Source: an uncultured bacterium
GTDB taxonomy: Bacteria; Bacillota; Clostridia; Oscillospirales; Acutalibacteraceae
Assembly (NCBI GenBank): GCA_949283655.1
Contig: CASDTH010000026.1
Coordinates: 54,049 to 118,048, forward strand
Direction of reading: 5' to 3'
DNA: 64,000 nt
This document shows, one piece after another, positions 45,336 through 53,474 of the stretch. Numbering within the stretch: position 1 is the first letter of the stretch; each line of letters opens with the position of its first letter. The translations under genes were made by a program, and so were the position numbers. The notes below the pieces were generated by a model. It ran no database searches, was not told the origin of the DNA, and worked only from the letters and a program-made list of their open reading frames with translations.

Positions 45336-46838
45336 TTATGCCTGAATGCCAAGCATGTGATAGACTACATCCTGCATCTCATCGCGCCCGCACACCTGGG
45401 TAAAGCGCTGTTTTTTCTGCGCAAGGCCCGTCAGCTGAGCCGGGGCCTGCTCCCCTGTGAGGTCAGAAAGCTCCTGCACCATGCCAAACTCATCCGTACT
45501 CTCCGCCGGCCCGCTCTTCACAGCGGCGAGCACGCTTGCGGAAAATTTAAAGGGGCTGGCCGTAGAGGCGATGACCACCGGCGTATTATCCCCTGTGCGC
45601 AGCAGATACTGCTTACATACATCCACCGCCACCGCTGTATGTGTATCGCACAGATAGCCCATGTGGTGGTAGGTTTCCCGGATGGTCGTCTTCGTGCGGC
45701 CATCGTTGCAGCAGCCCGCGTCAAAGAGCGTTTTCAGCTTATTGAGCACCGCTTTGCCCACATCATAAACACCCTCCTGCTTCAAGCTCTCCATCCACTC
45801 ACACACCTGCGCATCGTCGCGCCCGCACAGGTCAAACAGCAGCCGCTCCAGATTGCTGGAAATCAGGATATCCATCGAGGGGGATGTAGTGGTATAAAAG
45901 CTGCGGTTACGGTCATACCGGCCGGTTTGCAGGAAATCCGTCAACACATTATTCGCATTGGAGGCGCAAATCAGCTTTTTGACCGGCAGGCCCATCCTGC
46001 GCGCATAGTATGCGGCGAGGATATTCCCAAAATTGCCTGTGGGGACAACCACATTCATCTTATCTCCGAGTGAAAGACAACCGTCGTTGAGCAGATCACA
46101 GTAGGCGGAAATATAGTAGACAATCTGCGGAACCAGCCGCCCCCAGTTAATAGAGTTGGCAGAGGAAAACATCATATTCTTCTCCGACAACCGCGCGGCA
46201 ATGGCCGGATCAGTAAAGATCGCCTTCACGCCCGTCTGCGCATCGTCAAAATTGCCGCGTATGGCGCACACGGCCACATTTTCGCCCTCCTGCGTCGTCA
46301 TTTGCAGCTTCTGCATGGGGCTGACGCCATCCTCTGGGTAAAAGACGAGAATTTTCGTATTGGGCACATCCTTAAAACCTTCCAGCGCCGCCTTACCCGT
46401 ATCGCCAGACGTGGCGACAAGGATCACAATCGTCTTACCCTCCGCCGTTTTGGCAGCGGATACCGTCAGCAAATACGGCAGCAGCTGGAGCGCCATATCC
46501 TTAAAGGCGCAGGTTGGCCCGCGCCACAGCTCTAGCACATGCACGCTCTCAGACAAATGCGCCAACGGCGCAACCTTCGGCGAGCTGAATTTGCCCGGCG
46601 CATAAGCCCCGTTGACGCAGCGATCCAGCTCCTCAGGCGTAAAATCCGTTAAGTACAGCGACAACACCGCTTTTGCCCGCTCAATATAACTGAGCTTTGC
46701 AAGCGAAGCAATCTGCTCCAACGTCAGTTTTGGGATCTCCTCCGGCACAAACAAACCACCCTCTGCGGAAATGCCCTGTGTGATCGCCTGCGCGGCGGAT
46801 ACATGCACATTTTTATCTCTAGTGCTCGTATACAGCAT
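45336..46838 (-). CDS. thrC: Threonine synthase
   Basis: A 500-residue PLP enzyme converting O-phosphohomoserine to threonine. MLYTSTRDKNVHVSAAQAIT is the typical N-terminus; the PLP lysine is in GPTCAFKDMALQLLP; the substrate loops VATSGDTGKAALEGF and SSANSINWGRL and the phosphate-binding PTGNFGNILAAYYA follow. It is the long (type II-like) bacterial form. No hom or thrB is adjacent. It follows a dipeptidase gene on the same strand. Confidence 0.96.
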   Translation of the reverse strand: MLYTSTRDKNVHVSAAQAITQGISAEGGLFVPEEIPKLTLEQIASLAKLSYIERAKAVLSLYLTDFTPEELDRCVNGAYAPGKFSSPKVAPLAHLSESVHVLELWRGPTCAFKDMALQLLPYLLTVSAAKTAEGKTIVILVATSGDTGKAALEGFKDVPNTKILVFYPEDGVSPMQKLQMTTQEGENVAVCAIRGNFDDAQTGVKAIFTDPAIAARLSEKNMMFSSANSINWGRLVPQIVYYISAYCDLLNDGCLSLGDKMNVVVPTGNFGNILAAYYARRMGLPVKKLICASNANNVLTDFLQTGRYDRNRSFYTTTSPSMDILISSNLERLLFDLCGRDDAQVCEWMESLKQEGVYDVGKAVLNKLKTLFDAGCCNDGRTKTTIRETYHHMGYLCDTHTAVAVDVCKQYLLRTGDNTPVVIASTASPFKFSASVLAAVKSGPAESTDEFGMVQELSDLTGEQAPAQLTGLAQKKQRFTQVCGRDEMQDVVYHMLGIQA

Positions 46839-46912
46839 CTTTCAAGCTCCTTTATCTGCAATCTTTCCCATGTCATCAGGCGGAAAAACACAGCCGCCTC
46901 CCTCTACGAGCT

Positions 46913-47866
46913 TCATTTTAACATATCCGGTTCCGGCTGTAAAAGGGTTTGAAAAAATTTCTCCGCATTTTTATAAAAAAGCGCGTCCGACTGCCCCCGC
47001 GGCAGGCCCTGCTCCAATAGATAAGCCTGAAATGCCTCCAGTTTTTCCACCCCTGCAAAGGCAGGGTCCATCTCACAGCCGTCAAAATCGCTGCCGAGCG
47101 CAATCGTATCCGCAGCGCCCAGCTCGAGCAGATGCCTGATGTGGCGCCAAGCGGCTGCAAAACCGGCATCGCCCGGTTTGCCAAGAAATGCCTTATAAAG
47201 ATTTACCCCTATTATCCCGCCATGCAAGGCAATGCAGCGAATCTGCCGGTCCGTCAGATTGCGCTGGTGCCGGTGTACGGCATTGCAGTTGGAATGCGAA
47301 GCCAGAAAGGAGCGCTGCGTAAGCGTCGCCACCTCCCAAAAGCCGCGCCGGCTCAGGTGGGAAACATCCACCGCTATCCCAAGGCGCTCCATCTCTTGCA
47401 CCGCCTCCCGGCCGAATGGCGTCAGCCCGCCCGCAAAGCGGCGGCCGCAGCCACAGCCGAGCTCATTTGGCCCATTCCAGGTAAGCGTCATTAGCCGGAC
47501 GCCTAATTCATACAGCGTATAAAGGCGTGAAAGCTTTCCGCCGAGCACCGCGCCGCCCTCCACACTGAGGATCGCCGCGCATTTCTCCTGCGCTGCCGCC
47601 GCGTCCAGCTCGCCGCCTGTGCGGCAGAGGGACAATACATCCCCATGCTTTGCAAGTTGCTCTATAAAATAGGTATACGCGCGTTGAAAATACTCCCACG
47701 CCGCATCCCCTCGCACCGTATCCGGGATAAAAATAGCGAACACCTGCCGCCAGGGCACATAAACGCTGCCCCGGCGCAGAGAAAGATGCAGGGTGTTTTC
47801 AAACAGATCGCACTGCCGCTTCCAGCATTCGCTCACCGTATCGCAATGCAGGTCAAATAAACGCAT
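46913..47866 (-). CDS. Membrane dipeptidase-type enzyme (peptidase M19)
   Basis: A 317-residue zinc dipeptidase. The metal-binding HxD is DLHCDTV at the N-terminus; the bridging Glu is in ILSVEGGAVLGG; VDVSHLSRRGFWEV and ASHSNCNAVHRHQRNLTDRQ supply the second-site His residues; GSDFDG is near the C-terminus. There is no signal peptide, so it is probably cytosolic and cleaves imported dipeptides. It lies 74 bases upstream of thrC. Confidence 0.93.
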   Translation of the reverse strand: MRLFDLHCDTVSECWKRQCDLFENTLHLSLRRGSVYVPWRQVFAIFIPDTVRGDAAWEYFQRAYTYFIEQLAKHGDVLSLCRTGGELDAAAAQEKCAAILSVEGGAVLGGKLSRLYTLYELGVRLMTLTWNGPNELGCGCGRRFAGGLTPFGREAVQEMERLGIAVDVSHLSRRGFWEVATLTQRSFLASHSNCNAVHRHQRNLTDRQIRCIALHGGIIGVNLYKAFLGKPGDAGFAAAWRHIRHLLELGAADTIALGSDFDGCEMDPAFAGVEKLEAFQAYLLEQGLPRGQSDALFYKNAEKFFQTLLQPEPDMLK

Positions 47867-47879
47867 AGGGAAAGAGCCC

Positions 47880-48760
47880 CCTTTTCAGATTTCAGACGCC
47901 AGACATGGAAGCCAGGAGGTTTTATTTTACATTGAAATGAATGCCTGGTTGGACTGGCTGCACCACAAATGAAAATCATTTGTTTTCCCGCTCAGGCTGC
48001 GGGGGCCCATCCTTTTCCCTCGTCGGAAAAGGATGCAAAAGGACGTTGAGGAACGGCACTGCGGCGGCGGTTGAAAGATTCGCCACACCACGGCGCGTTC
48101 GGCGAACGCTTCCCGAACTCAGCCGCTCACGCGGCTTCAAACAGGCGGGAAGGTTCGTTTGCCCGCAAAGCGGGCAAATGCCCTCACGTGCACGCAAGGG
48201 GTGTCAGCAGCTGCCGCCTGGGCCTATCGTTACGTTTGAGACCCTGAACGACTTGCGGGCTCCGGGAGAAACCTGACGGGGCCTTCAGTCGATCGCGGAG
48301 GCTGAAGCCTTTTAATAGGCCAGCGGTGGCAAGCTCCACAAATTTCCGGCGGGCCCGTGAGGGGACTTGCCTGCTTGCAGGCAAGCGAGCGCACAAATTG
48401 TTTGAACCGCCGTGAGGCGGTGAGTTTTTGTGCGCCTCGCCGAACACATCAAAGGGATTCAAAAGCATACCAGTGCCGCCGCTGGCCGTTCGCGGGGTCA
48501 AGGGGCGAAGCCCCTTGGCTGCTTCTCTTCCTATCTTCTCTTACAGAAGTAAGAGAAGATAGTCGCGTACAGCGAAACCGGGCGGTCATTCAAAAATCAA
48601 AGATAACCTCATGGCCGCACCACAAATGAAAATGATAAAATCTTCCGCCCGGGCCGCGGGGGCCCAATTCAGACATCAGATATCAGACATTAGACATCAG
48701 ACGTGAAAACCAGAAGCGGTTGCCTCAGAGGCAGGAGTTTTAATGAAATCAAGTCTAATC
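47880..48760 (-). repeat. Intergenic repeat region D (inverted copy of region E modules)
   Basis: About 900 non-coding bases. Read on the minus strand, 48620 to 48200 is nearly identical to 55575-55992, and 48190 to 47990 matches 55295-55505. Hairpins: TATCTTCTCTTAC with complement (48532-48561), CAAGGGG-CGAAG-CCCCTTG (48499-48517), CTTGCCTG/CAGGCAAG (near 48370). CAGACAT-like iterations close it at 48668-48705. The open frames inside lack ribosome sites. Confidence 0.85.
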
Positions 48761-48798
48761 TTCAATTTCCAACATCTGATATTCAACACAGCCCTCCC

Positions 48799-49176
48799 TT
48801 AAAAATCCCCTTCCTCCTGCGCGTCAAAGGCGTTTTCCAGATGACGCAAGGCCGTCACGCGGCCTTCGCCATCCATCTCCACCTCCATCACGTCAAAACG
48901 CGGCTGAAGAGTGCTGGGATGCGCGGCGAGATAGAGCTCCGCCGTGCGCATCAGCCTGCGCTGCTTTGCAGGCGTAACTGCCTCCGCCGGGGCGGCGAGC
49001 GCATGCGGGCCGCGTGTTTTCACCTCTACAAACACAATATATGGTCCCTGCCGGGCGATCATGTCAAGCTCGCCGAAGCGGGTGCGGTAATTGGCGCACA
49101 GAATCCGATAGCCCTTCTCCCGCAGCCTGCGCGCACACGCGCGCTCGCCCGCCGGCCCATACTGCTTTGGATCCAC
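48799..49176 (-). CDS. YraN/UPF0102 family endonuclease-like protein
   Basis: A 125-residue protein. The conserved pattern is GERACARRLREKGYRILCAN, FGELDMIARQG and IVFVEVKTR, which corresponds to the E-x-D-x(n)-ExK nuclease-like core. Function is not firmly established in bacteria. It starts at GTG 49176 with GGGAG ten bases upstream; no ATG is in range. It is the last gene of the rplS to yraN unit, next to rnhB as in many genomes. Confidence 0.9.
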   Translation of the reverse strand: MDPKQYGPAGERACARRLREKGYRILCANYRTRFGELDMIARQGPYIVFVEVKTRGPHALAAPAEAVTPAKQRRLMRTAELYLAAHPSTLQPRFDVMEVEMDGEGRVTALRHLENAFDAQEEGDF

Positions 49177-49203
49177 CTGCGATCGTCTCCCTTCCGCCGG
49201 CCG

Positions 49204-49818
49204 TCACCGGTATCGCTCCCAATTTTTCAAAAAGCTCTTGCGGTGCACAGGCGAAACGCCATATTGCGCAAGCAGCTCATAGTGCAGCTTCGTCCCATAC
49301 CCCTTGTGTTTCGCGAACTGGTATTGGGGGTATTGCCGGTCCAGCTCATACAGATAGCGGTCCCTGCTGACCTTTGCCAGGATGGAGGCCGCCGCAATGG
49401 AGGCAGATTTTGCATCCCCCTTGACTACTGTACGCTCCGCAGCCGGGAGGCCGGGCGCCCGATTGCCGTCGATAAGGGCGCAATCCGGATGCACGTGCAG
49501 GCCGCCGAATGCCCGCCGCATGGCGAGCAGGGTTGCCTGCAAAATATTCAGGTCATCTATTTCCTCCTCGCTTGCCATGGCAACGGCATAATCCACGGCG
49601 CGGGCTGTGATTGCATCAAATAGCAGCTCCCGTTTTTTTTCACTGAGCTTTTTGGAATCATTAAGCCCCTCGATGTTCTCGCCGGGGCACAGCACAACGC
49701 AGGCAGCAAACACCGGGCCCGCCAGCGGCCCCCGGCCCGCCTCATCAATGCCGCACACACACGTGAAGCCCTCCGCTTCAGCCGCCTGCTCATACAAAAA
49801 CCAGTTTGTCGTTTCCAT
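49204..49818 (-). CDS. rnhB: Ribonuclease HII
   Basis: A 204-residue enzyme that nicks RNA in RNA-DNA hybrids. [20 protein letters not shown] carries the catalytic Asp-Glu and the GRG substrate motif; [14 protein letters not shown] follows; the third and fourth acids lie in [10 protein letters not shown] and [33 protein letters not shown] is the conserved end. It lies between rbgA and yraN. Confidence 0.96.
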   Translation of the reverse strand: METTNWFLYEQAAEAEGFTCVCGIDEAGRGPLAGPVFAACVVLCPGENIEGLNDSKKLSEKKRELLFDAITARAVDYAVAMASEEEIDDLNILQATLLAMRRAFGGLHVHPDCALIDGNRAPGLPAAERTVVKGDAKSASIAAASILAKVSRDRYLYELDRQYPQYQFAKHKGYGTKLHYELLAQYGVSPVHRKSFLKNWERYR

Positions 49819-49867
49819 CCCCGTTCAAACCTCCTGATAAAAAAGGCCGGCAGCACCTGCCAGCCTT

Positions 49868-50755
49868 TTATCCTTCTGATTGCTCTGGTGGAAATTCCAG
49901 CGTAATGCGCCCCAACCGGCCTGCGCGGTATTCATCCAGCAGCATCGCGCTTGCACGCTCGGTATCAATCTCGCCGCCGCGCACCAGCATGCCGCGCCTG
50001 CGGCCAATTTGCTCCAACAGCTCATAGGGCTCGCTCTGCGCCGCCTGCTGCCGCTCCAGATGGTACCGCTCGCACAGCCGCTGCGGGTATTGTGCGCCGA
50101 GCACTGCAAGCAGGCGCAGCGCCAGTGTTTCCACATCAATAACCTCATCGCGCACAGAACCGATAAACGCCAGCCGGTTGCCCACCTCCGGATCCTCAAA
50201 CTTTGGCCAGAGCACGCCGGGCGTATCCAGCAGCTCGATCCCGCCGCCGATGGCAAACCATTGGTTTTGCCGGGTCACACCGGGCCTATCCGCCACCTTG
50301 GCGCGGCTGCGGCCCGCCATGCGGTTGATGAAGGAGGATTTCCCCGTGTTCGGGATGCCCACCACCATCACGCGCAGCGCGCGGCCGGCCATGCCTTTCT
50401 CCGCATTGGCGCGCAGCTTCGCCTGCAAAAGGGTACGCACAGTGTCCCCATAGCTGCTCAACCCACGGCCCGAGCGGCAATCCACCGCCAGGGCGGGCGT
50501 GCCCTGCGCGCTAAACCATGCCTTCCAGCGGCGCGTTGCCGCTTCGTCGGCCATATCGCACTTGTTGAGCAGCACAATATGCGGCTTGCCGGAGATCAAC
50601 TCATTGAGCTCCGGGTTGCGGCTGCTTAAAGGGATGCGCGCATCCAGCAGCTCTGTCACCGCGTCCACAAGGGGCAGGCTCTCCCGGATTTGGCGCCGCG
50701 TTTTGGCCATATGGCCGGGGAACCACTGCACCGTCTGCTTTTGAAAATCGCTCAT
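49868..50755 (-). CDS. rbgA: Ribosome biogenesis GTPase RbgA (YlqF)
   Basis: A 295-residue circularly permuted GTPase for late 50S assembly. FPGHMAKTRRQI is the N-terminal catalytic His region; G4 (LLNKCDMAD) and G5-like (AVDCRSGRG) precede G1 (VVGIPNTGKSSFINR), G2 (PGVTRQ) and G3 (LLDTPGVL), the permuted order. The C-terminal domain contacts rRNA. It follows lepB by 27 bases. Confidence 0.96.
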   Translation of the reverse strand: MSDFQKQTVQWFPGHMAKTRRQIRESLPLVDAVTELLDARIPLSSRNPELNELISGKPHIVLLNKCDMADEAATRRWKAWFSAQGTPALAVDCRSGRGLSSYGDTVRTLLQAKLRANAEKGMAGRALRVMVVGIPNTGKSSFINRMAGRSRAKVADRPGVTRQNQWFAIGGGIELLDTPGVLWPKFEDPEVGNRLAFIGSVRDEVIDVETLALRLLAVLGAQYPQRLCERYHLERQQAAQSEPYELLEQIGRRRGMLVRGGEIDTERASAMLLDEYRAGRLGRITLEFPPEQSEG

Positions 50756-50782
50756 AGGCAGCTTCCTTCCCGCGCAGGGGCG

Positions 50783-51391
50783 TTAATCATCATAAACGGA
50801 CCAGTCTCCCAGCGGCGTAAGGCGGCACTCCACCTTGCCCAGCACATAGCGCTCATCGATAAAGCCAATCTGCGGGGAGCGACTATCGGTGGATTGATTG
50901 CGGTTGTCGCCCATGACAAAGAGATATCCCTCCGGCACCGTCACAGGGAACTCCACGCCCTCCTTTGTCAGCGTAGGCGCATTGACATAGGGCTCTGCGA
51001 GCGCTTCACCATCCACATAAACGATCCCCTGCTCAAAATCGATATCCACCGTCTGCCCGCCCGTGGCGATCACGCGCTTGACGATCGGCTCGTGAAAAAT
51101 ATTCGGCTGGGTGATAATCACAATATCTTTGTACTCCGGCTTAAAGCGCAAGCTAGACACCAGCAGGCGGTCGCCCTCCTGCAAGGTTGGCTCCATGGAG
51201 CCGCCCTCCACTCCGACCAGCCGGAACAGGAAGGTGAACACCAAAAAGATCACCAGCAGGGCGGATACCAGAATATCCACAAACTCATACACGCCCCGGA
51301 TCACCTTGACCCTTGCAGGCGTGAGTTTGTTTTTCGGCATCTCCGGCTGAGCCTGCTGCCCATCCTGCGGCACTTTTTCTTCTATCTCCAT
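50783..51391 (-). CDS. lepB: Signal peptidase I (second of tandem pair)
   Basis: A 202-residue membrane protease. A membrane helix (FVDILVSALLVIFLVFTFLF) precedes the nucleophile Ser in GGSMEPTLQEGD; the general-base Lys is in IVKRVIATGGQTVDID; the GDNRNQSTDSR box is present. It cleaves signal peptides outside the membrane. It lies 56 bases after the other lepB and shares its plan, suggesting a duplication. Confidence 0.95.
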   Translation of the reverse strand: MEIEEKVPQDGQQAQPEMPKNKLTPARVKVIRGVYEFVDILVSALLVIFLVFTFLFRLVGVEGGSMEPTLQEGDRLLVSSLRFKPEYKDIVIITQPNIFHEPIVKRVIATGGQTVDIDFEQGIVYVDGEALAEPYVNAPTLTKEGVEFPVTVPEGYLFVMGDNRNQSTDSRSPQIGFIDERYVLGKVECRLTPLGDWSVYDD

Positions 51392-51447
51392 GATTCAAAA
51401 CCTCCGCTCCGAAATCATTTATTGCTTCCTCTTGAGCAGGCGCCCGG

Positions 51448-52020
51448 CTACGCGATCCGCCACTCCCCCAACGGAAAGAGCCGCAGCGCCGCCCTGCCGG
51501 CGAGATGGCGCGTATCAATAAAACCGATCAGGGAGGAGCGGCTATCCAGCGAATCATTGCGGTTGTCGCCCATGACAAACACATGCCCCTGTGGCACACG
51601 GATGGGGTAGCTCAAATCCCCGCTCACCATCACCGGCTCAAGGATATAGGGCTCCTCCAAAACCTCCCCATTGACCGATACCGTGTGCGCTGCCGGATCG
51701 ATATCGACCAGATCGCCCTCCACGGCGATGATGCGCTTAATCAGCGGCTCATTGCGGAAATTTGGCTGCGTGACCACCACAATATCGCCCCGCTGCGCGT
51801 GGAAGCCGATGTCCGTCACCGCCACCCAGTCGTGATCCTGCAGCGTGGGCTCCATTGATTCCCCGCTGACCCAGAACGGGCGGCACACAAAGGTGAACAG
51901 GATCATCACCAGCAGCACCGCCCAGCCGATGGAATCCAGCGTTTCATACATCACGGTCCATTTGGAGCGCGGCGCCGTCAACACGTCAAATTCAATTGTG
52001 TATTCTTCATATCTACGCAT
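51448..52020 (-). CDS. lepB: Signal peptidase I (first of tandem pair)
   Basis: A 190-residue signal peptidase with an N-terminal helix (IGWAVLLVMILFTFVCRPFW), Ser in SGESMEPTLQDHD, Lys in LIKRIIAVEGDLVDID and GDNRNDSLDSRSS. The ATG at 52020 follows AGGTG; a GTG at 52029 is less well placed. It begins just past a hairpin with a T run that follows rplS, so its expression may depend on read-through. Confidence 0.94.
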   Translation of the reverse strand: MRRYEEYTIEFDVLTAPRSKWTVMYETLDSIGWAVLLVMILFTFVCRPFWVSGESMEPTLQDHDWVAVTDIGFHAQRGDIVVVTQPNFRNEPLIKRIIAVEGDLVDIDPAAHTVSVNGEVLEEPYILEPVMVSGDLSYPIRVPQGHVFVMGDNRNDSLDSRSSLIGFIDTRHLAGRAALRLFPLGEWRIA

Positions 52021-52029
52021 GTGGCTCAC

Positions 52030-52068
52030 CTAATAAAAAAAGGGCGCGGGTATCGCCCCCGCCCCCTC
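52030..52068 (-). terminator. Hairpin with T run between rplS and lepB
   Basis: Minus-strand GC-rich stem (GGGCGGGGGCGAT...CGCGCCC) followed by TTTTTTT, 13 bases past the rplS stop and only about 10 bases before the first lepB start. Probably a partial terminator that sets the rplS to lepB ratio. Confidence 0.6.
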
Positions 52069-52080
52069 TGTATTTCGCCC

Positions 52081-52425
52081 TCAGCGAATCTGCTCCTTCA
52101 CTTTTGCGGCCTTACCGACCCTATCACGCAGGTAATACAGCTTGCTCCTGCGCACCTTACCGGAGCGGACGAGCTCAACCTTCGCCACATTGGGGGAGTG
52201 CACCGGGAACACGCGCTCCACACCAACGCCATAGGAAACACGGCGGACGGTAAACGTCTCAGATACGCCACTGCCGCGCTTGGCGATCACCGTGCCCTCA
52301 AACACCTGGATTCTCTCGCGCTCACCCTCGCGAATTTTCACATGCACCTTCACCGTGTCGCCAATGCGGACGGCGGGGGCATCCTGCTTCATCTGGCCCT
52401 CAGCAATCAGCTTCAAAGCGTCCAT
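52081..52425 (-). CDS. rplS: 50S ribosomal protein L19
   Basis: A 114-residue ribosomal protein at the 30S-50S interface. [40 protein letters not shown] and [20 protein letters not shown] are family signatures. AGGAGG precedes the ATG. It has its own promoter and a leader of about 130 nt; rimM and trmD are not adjacent. Confidence 0.98.
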   Translation of the reverse strand: MDALKLIAEGQMKQDAPAVRIGDTVKVHVKIREGERERIQVFEGTVIAKRGSGVSETFTVRRVSYGVGVERVFPVHSPNVAKVELVRSGKVRRSKLYYLRDRVGKAAKVKEQIR

Positions 52426-52429
52426 TCAA

Positions 52430-52551
52430 AATATCCTCCTTTGATTTACAGGCGTTCATACCGCCTACGGCGGCAGCGGACCGTCCGTTTCAATGTCTGG
52501 CATAAAAGCCGGCATGAACCCCGTCGAAGTGGTACGACGGAAAACAAATGC
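52430..52551 (-). promoter_or_regulatory. Structured rplS leader (possible L19 autoregulatory element)
   Basis: The leader holds CCGTCG/CGACGG pairing around a short loop (52525-52540), GCCGGC/GCCGGC-type arms near 52507-52516, and a CCGCC/GGCGG hairpin near 52470. L19 leaders are known in Bacillota; whether this fits that model cannot be told by eye. Confidence 0.35.
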
Positions 52552-52557
52552 TTAAGT

Positions 52558-52586
52558 ATTTTAGCACAGAACCACGCCGGATGCAA
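52558..52586 (-). promoter_or_regulatory. Predicted promoter of rplS
   Basis: Minus-strand TTGCAT (52581-52586), 17 bases, TAAAAT (52558-52563). Confidence 0.65.
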
Positions 52587-52624
52587 GAGAAAATTTGAGA
52601 TTTTGCGCCCGGCCCCTTCTTTTT

Positions 52625-52978
52625 TCAGCTGGAGCTGTTCTGGCCCTCTTCCCCGCCATCCTGGAGCCGGATCAGCTGCCGGATCTGCTCCAGCGCGTAA
52701 TCCTGGAATTCCGGGCGCAGGGCTTTAAAAAGGCGCAGCGCCTCATCCAGCCTCTGGTTGGCACAGGGGTCGCCGCGAAACATAGGCCCCTCCCCGCGCA
52801 GCAGCCACGTCTCGTTCACGCCATATAACGCGCAAATGTGCCGCAGCAACAGCTCCTTGGGCTGCACCCTGCCATATTCCAAGTTGCTGATCACATCCCG
52901 GCTCACGCCAAGCCGCTCGCCGAACTCCCGCTGCGATAGCTTCAGCGCCAGCCTCACAGCCTTGATTCGATCCTTCAC
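52625..52978 (-). CDS. XRE-family transcriptional regulator
   Basis: A 117-residue repressor-like protein. The helix-turn-helix is RLALKLSQREFGERLGVSRD plus VISNLEYGRVQPKELLLRHI, followed by CALYGVNETWLLRGEGPMF and a helical C-terminal tail (EALRLFKALRPEFQDYALEQ). The GTG at 52978 follows GAGGTGG by nine bases. It is divergent from the pilin operon; an inverted repeat at 53220-53236 in that promoter is its likely operator. Confidence 0.9.
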   Translation of the reverse strand: MKDRIKAVRLALKLSQREFGERLGVSRDVISNLEYGRVQPKELLLRHICALYGVNETWLLRGEGPMFRGDPCANQRLDEALRLFKALRPEFQDYALEQIRQLIRLQDGGEEGQNSSS

Positions 52979-53131
52979 TGTCGTTTTCCACCTCTCATTG
53001 CCCAATTGCAGCGCACGAGGCGGCGCGCCGGTTACACGCGCCGCTTTCTCCCGGCGGGCATATTGTACCGCAAATCCCCCGCTGCAAAACACACGCGTGC
53101 GCAATATTCACACGGATCCTAGCCGGTTTTT

Positions 53132-53137
53132 ATTATA
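53132..53137 (-). promoter_or_regulatory. -10 box of the XRE gene
   Basis: Minus-strand TATAAT about 155 bases before the GTG; no convincing -35 is seen, as might be expected for a regulated promoter. Confidence 0.35.
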
Positions 53138-53192
53138 ACACGGGTGCAGGGAAAGAAATATATTTCAACACAATTTTTAACCAGAATTTTCG

Positions 53193-53236
53193 TTGACAAC
53201 ACAGGAGATAAGTGGTATATTGAGTATGTAACTCAA
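53193..53236 (+). promoter_or_regulatory. Promoter and operator of the pilin operon
   Basis: TTGACA (53193-53198), 17 bases, TATATT (53216-53221). An inverted repeat TTGAGT-atgta-ACTCAA (53220-53236) begins on the last two -10 bases, and a half-site TTGAGT recurs at 53252-53257. A bound repressor here would block transcription. Confidence 0.75.
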
Positions 53237-53259
53237 ATGATTGGATTGGGGTTGAGTTA

Positions 53260-53406
53260 ATGACACAGACGCAAAGCGACCGGGTAAAAGAGCTTGCCGC
53301 CCTGTTTTCCACACTGGATGAGCGGCAACAGGAGGAGGCGCTGCTGATCCTTCGTGCGCTCTCGTTTGCACAGGAGGCAGCGCAGGCCAAAGGGGCCTCT
53401 GCTTAA
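53260..53406 (+). CDS. 48-residue helical protein ahead of the pilin gene
   Basis: A 49-codon frame from ATG 53260 to TAA 53404-53406. The product (MTQTQSDRVKELAALFSTLD, then ERQQEEALLILRALSFAQEA) is predicted to be one or two amphipathic helices without membrane segment. Its LF-x2-L-x6-AL pattern resembles the C-terminal tail of the divergent XRE regulator. The ribosome site is weak (GGGG). It lies between the regulated promoter and the pilin gene, so an effect on the regulator is plausible but unproven. Confidence 0.65.
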   Translation: MTQTQSDRVKELAALFSTLDERQQEEALLILRALSFAQEAAQAKGASA

Positions 53407-53474
53407 CGCAATGCCCATTTCTGTAAAAAAAGCTTTCATGGAAAAAAGTCGGCTGCCTGCTGCTTGCCCTCCTC

